A stretch of 64,000 bases of DNA, taken from positions 1-64,000 of the forward strand of contig NZ_JABFMV010000015.1 in the NCBI RefSeq assembly GCF_013359685.1. The letters run 5' to 3'. The DNA comes from Leifsonia sp. C5G2 (lineage in GTDB: Bacteria > Actinomycetota > Actinomycetes > Actinomycetales > Microbacteriaceae). Positions 45,676-58,389 of this stretch are shown piece after piece. Under the pieces are notes generated by a model. The model made no database searches, had not been told where the DNA came from, and saw only the letters and a program-made list of their open reading frames with translations. The position numbers and the translations under genes were made by a program. Each line of letters starts with the position of its first letter. The stretch's first letter is position 1.

Positions 45676-46881
45676 TTAGGCGTCGAAGCCCAGCGCGCGG
45701 GAGATGATCATGAGCTGCACCTCGCTTGTGCCCTCGCCGATCTCCAGGATCTTCGAGTCGCGGTAGTGCCGGGCGACCGGGTTCTCGTTGAGGAAGCCGT
45801 AGCCGCCGAAGATCTGCGTCGCGTCGCGGGCGTTGTCCATCGCGGCCTCGCTGCCGACCAGCTTCGCGATCGAGGCCTCCAGCTTGAACGGCTGCCCGGC
45901 CATCAGCTTGAAGCAGGCGTCGTAGTAGGCGAGGCGCGCGGCGTGCACGCGGGCCTGCATCCGGGCGAGTTTGAAGGCGATGTGCTGGTTGGAGCCGATC
46001 GGCCGGCCGAACACGTTGCGGCTCTTCGCGTAGCGGAGCGCCTCCTCCAGGCAGCCCTGCGCGGCACCGGTGCAGAGCGCCGCGAACGCCACCCGGCCCT
46101 CGTCGAGGGTCGCGAGGAAGTTGGAGTAGCCGCGGCCGCGCTCCCCCAGAAGGTTCGCCTCGGGCACGTGGACGTCGGTCAGCGTGAGCGGGTGCGTGTC
46201 GGAGGTGTGCCAGCCGACTTTGTCGTACACCGGTTCGGCGACGAATCCCGGCGTGCCACTCGGCACGAGGATCGCCGACAGCTCCTTCTTCACCGTGCCG
46301 TCGTCGCGGCGGGACTCGCCGGTCACGGCGGTGATGGTCACGAGCCGGGTGATGTCCGACCCCGAGTTGGTGATGAATTGCTTGGTGCCGTTGATCACCC
46401 ACTCCCCGTCGCGCAGCTCGGCCGTGGTCTTGGTGCCCGACGCATCCGATCCGGCCTCCGCCTCCGTCAGCCCGAACCCGGCGAGCGCCTCGCCGCGCGC
46501 GAGCATCGGCAGCCACTCCTGCTTCTGCTCCTCGGTGCCGCTGCGGTAGATGGGCATGGCGCCGAGGCCGACGCCGGCCTCCAGGGTGACGCCGATCGAC
46601 TGGTCGACCCGGCCCAGCTGCTCCACCGCGAGGCACAGGGACAGGTAGTCCTTGCCCTGGCCGCCGTACTCGACGGGGAACGGCAGCCCGAACAGGCCCA
46701 TCCGCCCCATCTCGGCGATGATGTCGTACGGGAGGCTGCGCTTGGTGTCGTACTCGTAGGCGGCCGGGGCGACGACGGTGTCGGCGAAGTCGCGCACCTG
46801 GTCGCGGAGGCGGCGCTGCTCGTCGGTGAGCTCGAATCCGGCGACATCGGTGTCCGCCGGGCGATCCATCTGCATGGTCAT
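45676..46881 (-). CDS. Acyl-CoA dehydrogenase, probable isovaleryl-CoA dehydrogenase
   Basis: A 401-residue FAD enzyme. Signatures are [51 protein letters not shown] and the C-terminal [33 protein letters not shown]. Position beside the biotin carboxylase pair and SCOT, as for mycobacterial FadE19, points to isovaleryl-CoA or another branched acyl-CoA. Substrate is inferred from context. The ATG at 46881 has AGGAAA upstream. It starts 37 bases after the carboxylase alpha gene. Confidence 0.93.
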   Translation of the reverse strand: MTMQMDRPADTDVAGFELTDEQRRLRDQVRDFADTVVAPAAYEYDTKRSLPYDIIAEMGRMGLFGLPFPVEYGGQGKDYLSLCLAVEQLGRVDQSIGVTLEAGVGLGAMPIYRSGTEEQKQEWLPMLARGEALAGFGLTEAEAGSDASGTKTTAELRDGEWVINGTKQFITNSGSDITRLVTITAVTGESRRDDGTVKKELSAILVPSGTPGFVAEPVYDKVGWHTSDTHPLTLTDVHVPEANLLGERGRGYSNFLATLDEGRVAFAALCTGAAQGCLEEALRYAKSRNVFGRPIGSNQHIAFKLARMQARVHAARLAYYDACFKLMAGQPFKLEASIAKLVGSEAAMDNARDATQIFGGYGFLNENPVARHYRDSKILEIGEGTSEVQLMIISRALGFDA

Positions 46882-46918
46882 GCGTTTCCTGTCTCTCGTT
46901 GCTCGGCTCTCGTGGGGC

Positions 46919-49032
<2,114 letters not shown>

Positions 49033-49036
<4 letters not shown>

Positions 49037-50640
49037 ATCCGGAAGAGCCCGAAGGCCGTGTCGGGGAGCGGGGAGCGCGAGATCACGTCGAGCGCGAGCC
49101 CGAGCACGGTGCGGGTCTCGGCCGGGTCGATCACGCCGTCGTCCCACAGCCGGGCGGTCGAGTAGTACGGGTTGCCCTGCTCCTCGTACTGCGCGGCGAT
49201 GGGGGCGCGGAAGGCCGCCTCCTCCTCTGCCGGCCAGTCCTCACCCCGGGCTTCCAGCTGGTCGCGCTTGACCGTGGCGAGCACGCTGGACGCCTGCTGG
49301 CCGCCCATCACCGAGATGCGGGCCGCCGGCCACATCCAGAGGAAGCGCGGCGAGTAGGCCCGGCCGCACATCGAGTAGTTGCCCGCGCCGAACGACCCGC
49401 CGATGACCACGGTGAGTTTCGGGACGCGTGTGGTCGCGACGGCCGTGACCATCTTGGCGCCGTTCTTGGCGATGCCGCCCGCCTCGTAGTCGCGGCCGAC
49501 CATGAAGCCGGAGATGTTCTGCAGGAAGAGCAACGGGATCCCGCGCTGGTCGCACAGCTCGATGAAGTGGGCGCCCTTCAGCGCCGACTCGCTGAACAGC
49601 ACGCCGTTGTTGGCGACGATGCCGACCGGGTGGCCGTGGATGCGCGCGAAGCCGGTGACGAGTGTCGTGCCGTACTCGGGCTTGAACTCCTCGAAGCCGC
49701 TGCCGTCGACGATCCGCGCGATCACCTCGTGCACGTCGTACGGCGCCTGCACGTCGACCGGGACGACGCCGTACAGCTCCTCCGGGTCGGCCGCGGGTGC
49801 GACGGCGTCTGCGACGGGCCACGCGGGCGATGCCGGCGGCGGGAGGGTCACGACGATGTCGCGGACGATGGCGAGCGCGTGCTCGTCGTCCTCGGCCAGG
49901 TGGTCGACCACGCCGGAGGTGCGGGCGTGCAGGTCGCCGCCGCCGAGCTCCTCCGCGGTGACGACCTCGCCGATCGCCGCTTTCACCAACGGAGGGCCGC
50001 CGAGGAAGATCGTCCCCTGGTTGCGCACGATGACGGTCTCGTCGCTCATCGCGGGCACGTACGCGCCACCCGCGGTGCACGAGCCGAGGACGGCCGCGAT
50101 CTGCGGGATCTTCGCCGCCGACAGCCGGGCCTGGTTGTAGAAGATGCGGCCGAAGTGGTCGCGGTCGGGGAACACCTCGTCCTGCATGGGCAGGAAGGCG
50201 CCGCCGGAGTCGACCAGGTAGATGCAGGGCAGGCGGTTCTCCAGCGCGACCTCCTGGGCGCGCAGGTGCTTCTTGACCGTCATCGGGTAGTAGGTGCCGC
50301 CTTTGACCGTGGCGTCGTTGCAGACGATCATGACGTGCCGCCCGGCGACCAGGCCGATGCCGGCGATCACGCCCGCGGCCGGGCTCTCGTCGCCGTACAT
50401 CCCGGTCGCCGCGAGGGTCGCGAGCTCCAGGAACGGGCTCCCCTCGTCGAGCAGGGCGTCGATGCGGTCGCGCGGGAGGAGCTTGCCGCGGGCGACGTGC
50501 CGTTCGCGGGCGCGCTCCGGCCCGCCCTCGGCGGCGGTGGCGAGCCGCCGGCGCAGGTCGGCGACGAGCTCCCGCTGGGCGGCGTCGTTCTGCTCGAACC
50601 GGGCGTCCGTGGCGGACGCCTCGCTGGTCAGGGTCGGCAT
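49033..50640 (-). CDS. accD1: Carboxyltransferase beta subunit, probably methylcrotonyl-CoA carboxylase
   Basis: A 535-residue carboxyltransferase of the AccD/MCCB type. The N-terminal [24 protein letters not shown], the oxyanion-hole glycines in [17 protein letters not shown] and in [18 protein letters not shown], and the closing [13 protein letters not shown] are all clear. It is the first gene of the catabolic cluster, transcribed from the operator region shared with the divergent TetR gene. Its length and sequence fit MCC beta better than propionyl-CoA carboxylase, but this is not decisive. Confidence 0.93.
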
Positions 50641-50669
50641 GCTGCTCCGTGTGTCGTCGTCGACATTCG

Positions 50670-50712
50670 GTTAGTGGTCACTAACTCGGTTTTAGGTTAG
50701 TGTTCATTAACC
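50670..50712. promoter_or_regulatory. Two palindromic TetR-type operators between accD1 and its regulator
   Basis: GTTAGTGGTCACTAAC (50670-50685, perfect) and GGTTAGTGTTCATTAACC (50695-50712, one mismatch pair) lie in the divergent intergenic region. The shared half-site is GGTTAGTG. Spacing of the centres is about 26 bases. Confidence 0.75.
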
Positions 50713-50759
50713 GAAAAGTCCAGCCTTCGCCGACGACCGGCCCGACCGCATCGAGGACG

Positions 50760-51386
50760 ATGACCCACCCCGGCCCCACCGCACCCCTGGAGCGCCCCAC
50801 GCAGCGCAGCCAGGCGAAGGCCGACCGCCGCGCGGCCCTGCTGGAGGCGGCCGCCGGGCTCTTCGCCGAGCGCGGCTTCAACGGCGTGTCGATCGAGGAC
50901 CTCGGTGCGGCGGTCGGAGTGAGCGGCCCCGCGGTGTACCGGCACTTCGCCTCCAAGCAGGCCGTGCTCGAGGCGCTGCTGGTCGGGGTGAGCGAGCGGC
51001 TGCTCGCCGGGGGCGAGGCCGTCGAGGCGGCCGCCGCCGACGCCGGCTCCGGCCTCCGCTCGCTGATCGGCTTCCACATCGACTTCGCTCTCGGCGAGCC
51101 CGACACCATCCGCGTGCAGGACCGCGACCTCGACGCGCTGACGGAGGCCGCACGCCGGCAGGTGCGCCGGCTGCAGCGACGCTACATCGAAGTGTGGATG
51201 CGCGTCCTCGCCGGGCTCCAGCCCGCGCTCACCGAAGACGAGCTGCGCGTGCGGGTGCAGGGCACCTTCGGGCTCCTCAACTCGACGCCGCACACGGCGC
51301 GGGTCGGCGGAGCGCCGGTCGCGGCGGCCGCGGTGCGTCCCGTGCTGGAGCGGATGGCCTGGGCGGCGCTCACCGCGGAGGGCTGA
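50760..51386 (+). CDS. TetR-family regulator of the leucine/acyl-CoA cluster
   Basis: A 208-residue TetR protein. HTH residues 22-66 (LLEAAAGLFAERGFNGVSIEDLGAAVGVSGPAVYRHFASK). The C-terminal domain resembles regulators of acyl-CoA catabolism that bind acyl-CoA ligands, an inference from context. The ATG at 50760 has GAGG just upstream; a GTG at 50700 would place the operator inside the coding region and is rejected. Divergent to accD1 across two matching operators, it probably represses the whole cluster and itself. Confidence 0.9.
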   Translation: MTHPGPTAPLERPTQRSQAKADRRAALLEAAAGLFAERGFNGVSIEDLGAAVGVSGPAVYRHFASKQAVLEALLVGVSERLLAGGEAVEAAAADAGSGLRSLIGFHIDFALGEPDTIRVQDRDLDALTEAARRQVRRLQRRYIEVWMRVLAGLQPALTEDELRVRVQGTFGLLNSTPHTARVGGAPVAAAAVRPVLERMAWAALTAEG

Positions 51387-51412
51387 CGCTGCCGCCGGTT
51401 CGTCGTCCGGGA

Positions 51413-54010
51413 TCAGCCGCTCGGCCGCAGTGTCAGCGTCCGGTCGGCGGCCCTCTTCACTGCGGTGGGGCTGAACGGCCACGGCCGGGACTCCCCCAGC
51501 GCCCAGAGCTCGGTCTGGTCGGCGTAGTGAGGATCGAACGCGTGCCCAGAGGCACCCGTGAGGTTGATCCAGGTGCTTCGGTCGAAGTCGTCCAAGTCGA
51601 CGACCATCCGCATCGATGGCACCAGATCCGCGCCGAAGCCCGCTGCGGCGTCCCATGCGGTGGCGTTGACCACGCTCGTTCCTCCGCTCACGGGCCATGC
51701 GCCGCGGTTGAACAGCCACTCGGCGGCCGATATCCCCGATCGACCCAGGGCGGGGTGCACCAGTGTGAGCGTGTGGAGGCGTCCCCACTGCCAGTCCTCC
51801 GGGTCGTCTCCCATCAGACGCTTCGACGTGTCCCATGCACGTTCAGCCGCGTGAGAGATCATCCGGTCACGGCCATGGATGCCCAGTTCGGCGTCGTCCC
51901 ACCACGCCGAGTCAGGCTGGTCGAGCAGCCTCTCGACGACGGAGAACCAACGACTTCCGCCGCTCGGCTGTGCGTCGTCGGGCAGCTTTCGGCCGAATGA
52001 CTGCTTGAGCAGTTCGGACCAGAAGACGGCGAAGTACGCGGCCTCCGCACTGTCGGCATCGTCATGGAAGTCCCAGTCCTCGAGTAGCCGCGCCGCGTTG
52101 CGAACACCGCTCGCCGCATCCGGGCCGTCCGCGATCCGGCTGAGCACAGGCACCAGGGTCGCGGCGTTCGCGTCATACGTATCCAGCTGAATGGATGACA
52201 TGTCTGCTGAGTCGATCTTCCTGCCGCTCACGATGAACTCCGTCAGTCGCGCGTCGATCTGGTCGGCGCGATAGCCGTAGTCCCAGTCCCGGGCGATGAG
52301 CTGCGGGTGCTCAGGACCCACGACAGGGTTGTTGGCCGTCACGACGAAGCCGGAGGGAGGATCGTACACAGCAGGCAGCTGCTCGAACGGGATCGCCCCG
52401 GTCCAGTCATACCGACCGGTCCAGCCGGGAACGGGCGCCCGGCCGTCTCCCTCGGCGCGGACGGGAATCCGGCCCGGCGCCTGGTATCCAATGTGCCCTT
52501 CCACATCCGCATAGATCAGATTCTGGGACGGGACGTCGAAGAGCTTCGCGGCGTCGCGGAAGCTCTCCCAGTCGCGGGCGACATTCAGTGCGAACGTCGC
52601 GGATGCACCTGTGCCCGGCGTGGAACCCGTCCAAGCGAGCGAGACCGCGACCCCGTCAGCAGGCAGTCCGAGCTTCTCCGCGCTGTCTTCGGCGATCGTT
52701 GCGTAGGGGCCGCCGTGGTCTGAGATGATCGGGCCGTGTCGGGTGGAACGAACCGTTATCGTGACGTCCTCCCCACCGGCCACCCGGATGCGTTCGGTGC
52801 GGCTGGTGAGCGACACCTGCTCGCCCGCGTATTCGTAGGCGCCTCCGGTTACCTTCTCCAGGAACAGGTCGGACACGTCCGGTGCGAGGTTGGTGAAACC
52901 CCACGAGATCCGGTCGTTGTGCCCGATCACCACGCCCGGCAGGCCGGCGAACGTGAAACCCGAAACGTCGAACGGACACGAGTCGTTCACCTGCGTGCAT
53001 CGGAGTCCCATCTGGTACCAGACGGACGGCATCGCCGCGCCGAGGTGCGGATCGTTGGCGAGCAACGGCTTGCCGCTCGTCGTGTGCGCTCCCGAGACGA
53101 CCCATGAGTTCGAGCCGATCTCGCCCTCCCGCGGGGTCAGCAACTCCGCGAGCACAGGGAGAACGTCGCCCACGTCCTTCGGTGCGGCTCGGTCGACGGC
53201 AGCCGACGGACGCAACGGGTCTGCCGGTGCAGCCGAATCGCCCTCCCCCTGATCGGTGACGGTCGGATGGTCGTCGTACGGATACTCCGGGTACAACTCG
53301 TCGACGAGGTCCGGAGTCAGTTTCGTGGCCAGCAGAGCACGATTCGTCTCGGCGCCCAGGCTGGAGAGGAGATCCCACGCCATGGCTTTGAGCCACGCGA
53401 TCGAATCGGCCGGCGTCCACGGCTTCGGCTGGTACGAGGGATTCTGGAGACCCAGAACCGCGTACTCCAGGGAGAGTCCCAGTCCGGTGCGCTGCTTCAG
53501 GTACGCGTTCACTCCGTCGGCGTAGGCCCGGTAGTAGCGCAGCGAAGTCGGATCGAGGAGCTTCACCTCCTCTTCGGCGACCTTCCGCCAACCCAGCGTC
53601 CGGATGAACACGTCGGTGTCCACCAACCGTTCACCGAACATCTCGGACAGACGGCCGGCGGTCAGATGACGCCGGAAGTCCATCTCCCAGAAGCGGTCCT
53701 GTGCATGGACGAAGCCTTGCGCACGAAACACGTCGTCGGGAGTGGATCCCGACAGCTGCGGAACGCCTGCATCGTCCCGGTGCACCGTGACCGGGTTCGA
53801 CAGGCTCGGGAGATCAAGCCGCCCCGACGTCTGGGGAAGAGAACGCGCCACCGTCCAGACCCCCAGCCCGCCCACAGCAACGACCAGCGCCAGGAGCACG
53901 GCCAGACCCAAACCCAGGACTCGCAGCGGGCCGACGCGGCGGCGCGACCGCAGATGGTCGGCACCGAGGCGGTCTCTTCGGTGCGCGCGACTGCTCGGCA
54001 TCCAGCTCAC
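51413..54010 (-). CDS. Penicillin acylase family (S45) hydrolase, copy 1
   Basis: An 865-residue Ntn hydrolase anchored by an N-terminal transmembrane helix (about residues 30-52) with an extracytoplasmic catalytic part. The nucleophile is S300 in EIGSNSWVVSG, where the precursor would cleave between Gly and Ser to give alpha and beta chains. PLLANDPHLG and VIGHNDRISWGFTN follow. Substrates of this family include beta-lactams, acyl-homoserine lactones and other amides; not predictable here. I chose GTG 54010, with GGGGGAGG five bases upstream, over ATG 54046. A close paralogue lies immediately upstream on the same strand. Confidence 0.92.
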   Translation of the reverse strand: MSWMPSSRAHRRDRLGADHLRSRRRVGPLRVLGLGLAVLLALVVAVGGLGVWTVARSLPQTSGRLDLPSLSNPVTVHRDDAGVPQLSGSTPDDVFRAQGFVHAQDRFWEMDFRRHLTAGRLSEMFGERLVDTDVFIRTLGWRKVAEEEVKLLDPTSLRYYRAYADGVNAYLKQRTGLGLSLEYAVLGLQNPSYQPKPWTPADSIAWLKAMAWDLLSSLGAETNRALLATKLTPDLVDELYPEYPYDDHPTVTDQGEGDSAAPADPLRPSAAVDRAAPKDVGDVLPVLAELLTPREGEIGSNSWVVSGAHTTSGKPLLANDPHLGAAMPSVWYQMGLRCTQVNDSCPFDVSGFTFAGLPGVVIGHNDRISWGFTNLAPDVSDLFLEKVTGGAYEYAGEQVSLTSRTERIRVAGGEDVTITVRSTRHGPIISDHGGPYATIAEDSAEKLGLPADGVAVSLAWTGSTPGTGASATFALNVARDWESFRDAAKLFDVPSQNLIYADVEGHIGYQAPGRIPVRAEGDGRAPVPGWTGRYDWTGAIPFEQLPAVYDPPSGFVVTANNPVVGPEHPQLIARDWDYGYRADQIDARLTEFIVSGRKIDSADMSSIQLDTYDANAATLVPVLSRIADGPDAASGVRNAARLLEDWDFHDDADSAEAAYFAVFWSELLKQSFGRKLPDDAQPSGGSRWFSVVERLLDQPDSAWWDDAELGIHGRDRMISHAAERAWDTSKRLMGDDPEDWQWGRLHTLTLVHPALGRSGISAAEWLFNRGAWPVSGGTSVVNATAWDAAAGFGADLVPSMRMVVDLDDFDRSTWINLTGASGHAFDPHYADQTELWALGESRPWPFSPTAVKRAADRTLTLRPSG

Positions 54011-54230
54011 ATGGTCCTCCCCCGGCCGAGGCCTGAAGAGCCTCATCCATTGAGACGGGTCACCTGCACGGATGATGACGTGCCCGCGCTGGAGCCGCCT
54101 GCCGTTCGGCGGTGCCCACAGGCGTCCGCCGAGTCACGTTCTCCACAGATCGTGTGGACGCGCGGCGGCCTCGGCCATGCTCAGCGAGGCTCGGGGCATG
54201 AACGAAGCCGCTAGTCCCCTCGAAACACTC

Positions 54231-56849
54231 TCAGCCCGCCGGGCGGAGCGTCAGCGTCTGCGTGGCCGCCTTCTTCACCGCGGCGGAGCTGAACGGCCAC
54301 GCTCTCGTCTTCCCGGCGGCCCAGAGGTCCGCCTGGTCCGTGTAATGCGGGTCGAAAGCGTGACCGGAGGCGCCCGTCAGGTTGATCCAGGTGCTGCGGT
54401 CGAAGTCGGAGAGGTCGACCACCATCCGCATCGACGGCACACGGTTCACGGTGAAGTCCTCGGAGGCGTCCCATCCCGTCGCGTCCACGATGCTGGAGCC
54501 GCCGCCCACGTGCCACGGGCCGCGGTTCAGCAGCCATTCGACGGGCGCGACGCCCGACTCGCCCAGGCTGGCGTTCTTCAGCGTGAGCGTGTGGAGGCTG
54601 TCCCACCGCCACGACGCCGCGTCGCCGCCGAGCAGCCGGCGAGTCTCGGCCCAGGCGGCGGCGGCCGCATGCGCGATCATCTCGTCGCGGTCGGCGACGC
54701 CGAGGTCGGAGTCCGCCCACCACGAGGAGTCCTGCTGCGTCAGCAGCGAGCCGACGACGGTGAACCAGCGGTCGCCTCCGGTCGGAGCCGTCGCCGCGGG
54801 CAGCTTCCGCGCGAACATGTCGTGCAGCAGCGTCTTCCAGAACACGGCGAAGTACGCCGCCGGGGCGCTGTCGCCGTCATCGCGGTAGTCCCAGCCCGAG
54901 AGCAGGCGGGCGGCCCGCACGAGATCGCCGTCGGCGCCGGGTTTCGCGGCGACGGAACGCAGCACCGGCACGAGGGCTGCCGCGCTGGCATCGTAGGTGT
55001 CCGCCTGGATCGCCGACATGTCCTTGGCGGTGACCTTGGTGCCCGCACCGAGCAGCGCGGCGAGCCGCACCTCGATCTGGTTCGCCCGGTAGCCCTGGTC
55101 CCAGTCCGCGGTGATCAGGTCGGGGAAGCCCGGCCCCACCGCCGCATTGTTCGCCGTGACGATGTAGCCGGAGGGCGGATCGAAGACCGACGGCAGCCGC
55201 TCGAACGGGATCGTGCCCGTCCACGCGTGCTGGCTCGTCCATCCGGGCACCGGCAGGGTACCGTCGCCGGCGGCACGGATCGGGACAAGACCGGGGGCTT
55301 GATAGCCGATGTGACCGTCTACGTCCGCGTAGACGAGGTTCTGCGACGGCACCTGGAAGTCCTCGGCAGCGGCGCGGAAGCTCGCCCAGTCTCGAGCGGT
55401 GTCGAACGCGAAGATGGCGTTCGCGGTGCGCCCGGGGGTGAGCGCCGTCCAGGCGAGGGACAGCTGGAACTGCTGGGCGGGGACGCCCAGCTTTCCGGCC
55501 TGATCCTTGGCGATGACGGCGTAGGCGTCCCCGATGTCGGTGACGATCGGCCCGTGCACGGTGGAGCGGACCGTGATCGTGACGTCCTTGCCGCCGGCGA
55601 CGCGGATTCGCTCGGTGCGCTTCTGCAGCGGCACCTGCGCGCCGTCGTACTCGTAGGAGTCGCCCGCCACCTTCTCGACGAAGAGGTCGGCGACGTCCGG
55701 CCCGAGGTTGGTGAAGCCCCACGAGATGCGGTCGTTGTGGCCGATGATGATGCCGGGGAAGCCCGAGAAGCTGAAACCGGAGACGTCGAACGGGCACTCG
55801 GGTCCGACCGTCGTGCAGTGCAGTCCCATCTGGTACCAGACCGACGGCAGCGCGGCGCCGAGGTGCGGGTCGTTGGCGAGCAGCGGCTTGCCGCTCGCGG
55901 TGTGCGCTCCGGCGACCACCCACGAGTTCGAGCCAATGTCGTCGCCCGCAGGCCCCATCAACTGTGGCAGACGGTCGACGCTCGCGGCGACCTGCTGCAG
56001 CCGGTCTGCGTAGGTCGACGGATCGGCGGCGGCCGTCGCTTCGGCGCTGCCGTCCGCGTCCGCACCGGCCGACGCGGGCTTCTCCTGCGGGGCGGCGTCG
56101 GCGGTGACCGTCCGCGGGTCGCCGCCGCCCTGGTCGGTGATCGTCGGGTGCTGCGTGTACGGGTAGCCGGGATGCAGCTCCGCGACCTGCTCGGGCTTGA
56201 GCTTGGTGGAGAGCAGGGCGCGGTCGATCTCGTCCTCGAGATTGGAGCGCAGATCCCAGGCCATGGCCTTCAGCCACGCGACGGAGTCAGCGGGCGTCCA
56301 CGGCTCCGGGCGGTACGACGGGTTCTGCAACCCGAGCACGGCGTATTCGAGCGACAGCTCCGCGCCGGAGCGCTGCTTCAGATAGGCGTTCACACCGTCC
56401 GCGTAGTCCTGGTAGTACCGCAACGCGGTCGGGTCGAGCAGTTTCACCTCCTGCTCGGCGATGCGCCGCCAGCCGAGGGTCCGGATGAAGGTGTCGGTGG
56501 GAACCTGGCTCGCGCCGAACATCTCCGACAGCCTGCCGGCGGTCACGTGCCGGCGGAAGTCCATCTCCCAGAACCGGTCCTGAGCGTGCACGTAGCCCTG
56601 GGCGCGGAAGAGATCGTCCGCGGTGGAGGCGGACAGCTGCGGGATGCCCGCGTCGTCCCGGTACACCGTGACGGGCTTCGTCAGCCCCGGCACCGTCACG
56701 GAGCCGGAGGTCTGCGGGAACGACCGCGTGACGGTCCACACCCCCACGCCGCCGGCGACGACGACGAGGACCAGCATCACGGCCAGCACCCCGCCGATCG
56801 CGCGGAGCACCCGGTGGTGCCGCCTCAGCCGCGGAGTGTCGTCGCCCAC
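54231..56849 (-). CDS. Penicillin acylase family (S45) hydrolase, copy 2
   Basis: An 872-residue paralogue of the preceding acylase with the same plan: transmembrane anchor (about residues 15-38), FRAQGYVHAQDRFWEMDFRRHVTAGRLSEMFG, nucleophile S307 in DIGSNSWVVAG, PLLANDPHLGAALPSVW. It diverges most in the linker before the cleavage site, here alanine/aspartate-rich. GTG start with GGAGGAG four bases upstream. The two genes are separated by about 220 bases and arose by tandem duplication. Confidence 0.92.
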   Translation of the reverse strand: MGDDTPRLRRHHRVLRAIGGVLAVMLVLVVVAGGVGVWTVTRSFPQTSGSVTVPGLTKPVTVYRDDAGIPQLSASTADDLFRAQGYVHAQDRFWEMDFRRHVTAGRLSEMFGASQVPTDTFIRTLGWRRIAEQEVKLLDPTALRYYQDYADGVNAYLKQRSGAELSLEYAVLGLQNPSYRPEPWTPADSVAWLKAMAWDLRSNLEDEIDRALLSTKLKPEQVAELHPGYPYTQHPTITDQGGGDPRTVTADAAPQEKPASAGADADGSAEATAAADPSTYADRLQQVAASVDRLPQLMGPAGDDIGSNSWVVAGAHTASGKPLLANDPHLGAALPSVWYQMGLHCTTVGPECPFDVSGFSFSGFPGIIIGHNDRISWGFTNLGPDVADLFVEKVAGDSYEYDGAQVPLQKRTERIRVAGGKDVTITVRSTVHGPIVTDIGDAYAVIAKDQAGKLGVPAQQFQLSLAWTALTPGRTANAIFAFDTARDWASFRAAAEDFQVPSQNLVYADVDGHIGYQAPGLVPIRAAGDGTLPVPGWTSQHAWTGTIPFERLPSVFDPPSGYIVTANNAAVGPGFPDLITADWDQGYRANQIEVRLAALLGAGTKVTAKDMSAIQADTYDASAAALVPVLRSVAAKPGADGDLVRAARLLSGWDYRDDGDSAPAAYFAVFWKTLLHDMFARKLPAATAPTGGDRWFTVVGSLLTQQDSSWWADSDLGVADRDEMIAHAAAAAWAETRRLLGGDAASWRWDSLHTLTLKNASLGESGVAPVEWLLNRGPWHVGGGSSIVDATGWDASEDFTVNRVPSMRMVVDLSDFDRSTWINLTGASGHAFDPHYTDQADLWAAGKTRAWPFSSAAVKKAATQTLTLRPAG

Positions 56850-56921
56850 GTCGCTCCTCCGTCCGGCCGGGGGTCACCGTCATCAGGACTGTACCCGATG
56901 GCGCTGTGCACTCGCGGACGG

Positions 56922-58250
56922 TCAGCGGCCGAGGTCGCGCTCCGGCGAGCCGACGTACAGCTGCTGCGGCCGGCCGATCTTGGTCTGCGGGTCGAGGTTC
57001 ATCTCGCGCCAGTGGGCGATCCAGCCGGGAAGCCGGCCGATCGCGAACAGCACGGTGAACATCCGCGTCGGGAAGCCCATCGCCTTGTAGATGACACCCG
57101 TGTAGAAGTCCACGTTCGGGTACAGCTTGCGGTCGATGAAGTACTGGTCGGCGAGCGCGACCTCCTCCAGCTCCTTGGCGATGTCGAGCAGCGGGTCGTG
57201 CACGCCGAGGGCCTCGAGCACCTCGTCGGCGGACTGCTTCACGAGCTTGGCCCGCGGGTCGAAGTTCTTGTAGACCCGGTGACCGAAGCCCATGAGCTTG
57301 ACGCCGGCCTCCTTGTTCTTCACCCGCTCGACGAAGGTGGCGACGCTCTCACCCGAATCGCGGATGCCGGCGAGCATCTGGAGCACGGCCTCGTTCGCGC
57401 CTCCGTGGAGCGGCCCGTACAGCGCGTTGATGCCGGCGGAGACGGATGCGAAGAGGTTCGCCTGCGTCGAGCCGACGAGGCGCACGGTCGAGGTGGAGGC
57501 GTTCTGCTCGTGGTCCTCGTGCAGGATGAGCAGCCGCTCCAGCGCCCGGGACAGCACCGGGTTCACCTCGTACGGCTCCGCCAGGGTGCCGAAGTTGAGG
57601 CGCAGGAAGTTGTCCACGAAGCTCAGCGAGTTGTCCGGGTACAGGAACGCCTGGCCGAGGCTCTTCTTGTGCGCGTATGCCGCGATCACCGGGAGCTTCG
57701 CGAGCAGCCGAATGGTGGAGAGCTCCACCTGCTCCGGGTCCGAGACGCTCAGGGAGTCCTGGTAGAAGGTGGAGAGCGCCGAGACCGCGCTCGAGAGCAC
57801 CGACATCGGGTGCGCGTCGTGCGGGAGGGCGTCGAAGAAGCGGCGCAGGTCCTCGTGCAGCAGGGTGTGCCGGCGGATGCGCTCGTCGAAGTCGGACAGC
57901 TCCGACGGGGTGGGAAGCTCGCCGTGGATGAGCAGCCAGGCCACCTCGAGGAACGTGGAGTTCTCGGCCAGCTGCTCGATCGGGTACCCGCGGTAGCGCA
58001 GGATGCCCTGCTCGCCGTCGATGTAGGTGATCGAGGAGCGCGTGGCGGCGGTGTTGACGAAGCCGTAGTCGAGGCTGGTGAGCCCGGTCTGCTTGGTCAG
58101 CGTCGAGAAGTCGATGCTCGACGCCCCGTCGACACTCGGCCGGATCGGGAACTCGGCGACGCCGCCGGGGAACCTGAGCTCGGCGGTGGCGAGCTCCGTC
58201 TCCGCCGGGGCCTTCTCGGTCCCAGTGCTCTCGGTGCCGAGTCCGCTCAC
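56922..58250 (-). CDS. gltA: Citrate synthase
   Basis: A 442-residue type I (hexameric-type) citrate synthase condensing acetyl-CoA and oxaloacetate. The catalytic residues lie in the NALYGPLHGGANEAVLQML, MGFGHRVYKNFDPRA and KLYPNVDFYTG motifs. DGEQGILRYRGYPIEQLAE marks the N-terminal part. AGGAGG precedes the GTG start. It stands as a single gene between the acylase pair and dapC. Confidence 0.97.
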   Translation of the reverse strand: MSGLGTESTGTEKAPAETELATAELRFPGGVAEFPIRPSVDGASSIDFSTLTKQTGLTSLDYGFVNTAATRSSITYIDGEQGILRYRGYPIEQLAENSTFLEVAWLLIHGELPTPSELSDFDERIRRHTLLHEDLRRFFDALPHDAHPMSVLSSAVSALSTFYQDSLSVSDPEQVELSTIRLLAKLPVIAAYAHKKSLGQAFLYPDNSLSFVDNFLRLNFGTLAEPYEVNPVLSRALERLLILHEDHEQNASTSTVRLVGSTQANLFASVSAGINALYGPLHGGANEAVLQMLAGIRDSGESVATFVERVKNKEAGVKLMGFGHRVYKNFDPRAKLVKQSADEVLEALGVHDPLLDIAKELEEVALADQYFIDRKLYPNVDFYTGVIYKAMGFPTRMFTVLFAIGRLPGWIAHWREMNLDPQTKIGRPQQLYVGSPERDLGR

Positions 58251-58389
58251 AACGCCTCCTGGTGGGATAGTCCTGCTGGTGATCAGGATGCAGCGGCGCT
58301 CGTGGCGACGCTGCGGAAGAATCCGTGCCGGTACAGCCTAACGAACGCCGACGACAACTGTCGCATCGCGCAAAGGCCCCGCCATCCCG

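Noticed and set aside
50700-50759. Extended N-terminus of the TetR regulator from GTG 50700
   Set aside because: The extension would be encoded by the operator palindrome, and the ATG at 50760 has its own ribosome binding site.
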